Origin: a virus | Virus record (IMG/VR): IMGVR_UViG_3300032287_000199 | Coordinates: 1 to 30,771 of that record | Strand: one strand, 5' to 3' | DNA: 30,771 nucleotides | Part shown: positions 28,804-30,771 of the stretch, piece by piece | Layout of the letters: every line of letters begins with the position of its first letter | How positions within the stretch are numbered: the first letter of the stretch is position 1 | The notes under the pieces: model-generated | What the model was told of the DNA's origin: nothing | The model's database searches: none | Seen by the model: the letters and a program-made list of their open reading frames with translations, nothing else | Program-made: the position numbers and the translations under genes

Positions 28804-29796
28804 ATGCAAACAGTAGCACCAACGCCAGCAGGCAGTGCAGCCCAAGGTCCAATGAATGTGGCTGAAGCAGCCAATGCACTTGCAGGAATACTCCCCGAAG
28901 AGGGACAAGAGGATTCAGGCGAGGCGCAGTTGCCCGAAGAGGGCGCGGCGGCAGATGAGGAGTTATCAACAGAAGCAGACGCGGTTGATAATGAAACTGA
29001 TGCCGAACAATCCGAAGAAGATGATTATTCTGAAGAGGAAGAACAGCCACAAGTCTTCACCGTCAAGGTTGACGGTAAAGAAGTCGATGTGACGCTGGAG
29101 GAACTCCAGAAGGGATATTCAAGGACTCAGGATTACACACGCAAAACGCAGCAAATTGCCGAGGTGCGAAAGCACGCTGAGGCAGAGTTGCAGGCAGTGC
29201 GTGCCGAGCGTGAGCAATACGCTCAATTATTAGGTGCTCTAGAGGCACAGGTTCAGCAGGCAGCGCAGCCGAACATTGATTGGGAACGTCTCAGAAATGA
29301 AGACCCCATTGAGTATGTGACGCAGCGCGAGATGATGCGTGAAAACCAAGAGAAGAACGCAGCTATCCAATCGGAAAAGCAGCGACTCTCTGAGTTGTCA
29401 CAGCAAGAGCAGATGCAATATCGCAATCAGATGTTGCAGCAGGAGCAAGAGGCGTTGGTGGCGGCTATACCTGAGTGGAAAGACTCAAAGAAAGCCGCAG
29501 CCGAAAAAGCCATGCTTGTTCAATTCGGCCAGAAGGCTGGATTCTCACCTGATGAACTGAAGAATGTTGTAGATCACAGGGCGGTTGTGATGTTGCGTAA
29601 GGCAGCGTTATACGACCAGATGATGTCCAAGCGTGGACAGATTAAGCCGGTGACGAACAATGGCCCAAGACCCGCAAAGCCTGGTGCAGCGGGAAGAGTT
29701 TCTAATAATACTGAGACATTGCGAGCACAACAGCGCGTCGCGAAAACTGGCCGTGTCGATGACGCGGCCAATGCAATCTTTCAACTCTTGAAATAA
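28804..29796 (+). CDS. Scaffolding protein
   Basis: 330 residues. A disordered acidic N-terminal third (about 20-82, very rich in Glu, Asp, Ala), then a short beta-like element (FTVKVDGKEVDVTLEELQKG) and a long coiled-coil body (about 115-225, Gln/Glu/Ala-rich), and a basic, Pro/Gly-rich C-terminus (RGQIKPVTNNGPRPAKPG) ending in a helix. An acidic front, coiled coil and basic end that binds coat protein is the P22/T7 scaffold plan. It lies directly before the major capsid gene. Confidence 0.82.
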   Translation: MQTVAPTPAGSAAQGPMNVAEAANALAGILPEEGQEDSGEAQLPEEGAAADEELSTEADAVDNETDAEQSEEDDYSEEEEQPQVFTVKVDGKEVDVTLEELQKGYSRTQDYTRKTQQIAEVRKHAEAELQAVRAEREQYAQLLGALEAQVQQAAQPNIDWERLRNEDPIEYVTQREMMRENQEKNAAIQSEKQRLSELSQQEQMQYRNQMLQQEQEALVAAIPEWKDSKKAAAEKAMLVQFGQKAGFSPDELKNVVDHRAVVMLRKAALYDQMMSKRGQIKPVTNNGPRPAKPGAAGRVSNNTETLRAQQRVAKTGRVDDAANAIFQLLK

Positions 29797-29805
29797 GGAA
29801 AAATA

Positions 29806-30768
29806 ATGGCTATCGTAACGAACACATTTACAACCTATAGTGCTAAAGGCATTCGGGAAGATCTTTCAAATGTAATAACTAATATCTCACCAGAAGAAAC
29901 TCCATACCAATCCAACATTGGCCGCGAAACAATTACCAACACTCTGTTTGAGTGGCAGACAGATGCATTGGATTCTGCTGCTGCTAACGCACAGCTTGAA
30001 GGTGATGATGTAACTTTTAACTCAGTCACAGCTACTGTTCGTTTGACCAACTACGCTCAGATTTCACGCAAGACTATTGTCTTGTCGAACACTGAAGAAG
30101 TTGTCAATAAAGCAGGCCGCCGTTCTGAGTTGGCCTATCAGATCGCCAAGCGCGGCTCTGAACTCAAGCGCGACCAAGAATTTGTTTTCTTGAACGGCGG
30201 TATTGCTGTTGCTGGTAACACCACCACAGCTCGCGTGACTGCCTCTTTGGGTGCTTTCATCAAAACCAACGTGGACTATGACACCACCAACGGCGTAAAT
30301 CCTAGCTACAGCACCTTGCCTAACTCAGCTCGCACTGACGGCACTGTGCGTACTTTCACTGAAACCATTCTCAAGAATGTGATTCAAAAAGTATGGACAC
30401 AAGGCGGCACACCTAAGATTTTGATGGTTGGTCCTGTCAACAAGCAGCGCGTGTCAGGTTTCTCTGGCATCGCATCAGCTCGTTACAACATCAATGGTGG
30501 GGACCGTCCTGCAACCATCATCGGGGCCGCGGACATCTACGTCAGCGACTTCGGCCAAGTTCAGGTCGTACCCAACCGCTTCCAACGCGAGCGTGACGCT
30601 TGGGTGCTTGATCCTGAGTACGCAAAAATGGTTGTCCTGCGTCCTTACCAACAAGTCGAGTTGGCAAAGACTGGTGACGCCGAGAAGCGTATGCTTTTGG
30701 TCGAATGGGGCCACAAGGTCTTGGCAGAAAACGCACACGGTCTGGCAGCAGACTTGGTAACTTCTTAA
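29806..30768 (+). CDS. Major capsid protein, SU10/DUF5309-like
   Basis: 320 residues, complete. The start TNTFTTYSAKGIREDLSNVI followed by NISPEETPYQSNIGR and FEWQTDALD...NAQLEGDD is the hallmark of the SU10-type (DUF5309) HK97-fold coat family. The middle has AYQIAKRGSELKRDQEF on the long spine helix, and the end WVLDPEYAKMVVLRPYQ with a late beta part (KRMLLVEWGHKVL). It builds the icosahedral head around the scaffold. The TAA is 3 bases from the end of the window. Confidence 0.92.
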   Translation: MAIVTNTFTTYSAKGIREDLSNVITNISPEETPYQSNIGRETITNTLFEWQTDALDSAAANAQLEGDDVTFNSVTATVRLTNYAQISRKTIVLSNTEEVVNKAGRRSELAYQIAKRGSELKRDQEFVFLNGGIAVAGNTTTARVTASLGAFIKTNVDYDTTNGVNPSYSTLPNSARTDGTVRTFTETILKNVIQKVWTQGGTPKILMVGPVNKQRVSGFSGIASARYNINGGDRPATIIGAADIYVSDFGQVQVVPNRFQRERDAWVLDPEYAKMVVLRPYQQVELAKTGDAEKRMLLVEWGHKVLAENAHGLAADLVTS

Positions 30769-30771
30769 ACG

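Noticed and set aside
1-30771. Integrase, transposase or attachment site
   Set aside because: No tyrosine or serine recombinase, IS element or att-like duplication was seen, so lysogeny by integration is not supported within this window.

Overview
This window is a large contiguous piece of a tailed double-stranded DNA phage genome. It is most likely a short-tailed (podovirus-like) phage of a Gram-negative bacterium. The head and packaging genes are typical: small and large terminase, a P22-type portal, a scaffold and a SU10/DUF5309-like major coat protein. There is no tape-measure or tail-tube gene. Several large Ala/Gln/Gly-rich proteins of the internal-virion/ejection kind are present, and an Rz/Rz1-type spanin pair points to an outer-membrane host. 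The sequence style, host-like DnaA boxes and sigma70-like promoters fit a proteobacterium. A freshwater betaproteobacterium is my guess, not something the sequence proves. I see no integrase, tRNA, transposase or CRISPR array.

Layout: (1) 1-260, the C-terminal end of a tail fibre/spike with an S74-type intramolecular chaperone. (2) 257-2713, small membrane proteins and the lysis cassette: holin-like protein, spanin pair with a nested lipoprotein, M15-type endolysin, and a second overlapping membrane protein/lipoprotein pair. (3) 2713-12978, a rightward run of virion genes: a jelly-roll protein, a tail-associated protein, a GNAT-like protein, a CFI-box protein and four probable internal virion proteins. 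(4) 12963-15814, a leftward operon of 13 tiny overlapping genes, several too short for routine gene calling. (5) 15815-16042, a divergent control region with a strong leftward promoter, a 13-bp operator-like dyad, and a two-hairpin element ending in a rightward terminator. (6) 16043-21742, rightward early genes: HTH regulator, RuvC-like resolvase, Cas4/RecB-like nuclease, SSB-like protein, terminator, primase-helicase, then a repeat array. (7) 21745-30768, packaging and head genes, with a DnaA-box cluster between the terminase genes, a tRNA-sized structured element after TerL, and a glycosyltransferase-methyltransferase pair before the portal.

How it works together (inference): transcription diverges from about 15.9 kb. 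The left arm makes small regulators and probable host-takeover proteins. The right arm makes recombination and replication enzymes, then packaging and head proteins. The coat gene ends 3 bases before the window end, so tail-connector genes and the rest of the tail fibre must lie outside, joining the two ends if the genome is circularly permuted. Genes are packed with ATGA, GTGA, TTGA or TAATG overlaps, so most stretches are translationally coupled. The few real gaps (15.8-16.0, 20.84-20.99, 22.18-22.48 and 23.96-24.06 kb) all hold repeats or hairpins, and these are the most interesting parts of the window.
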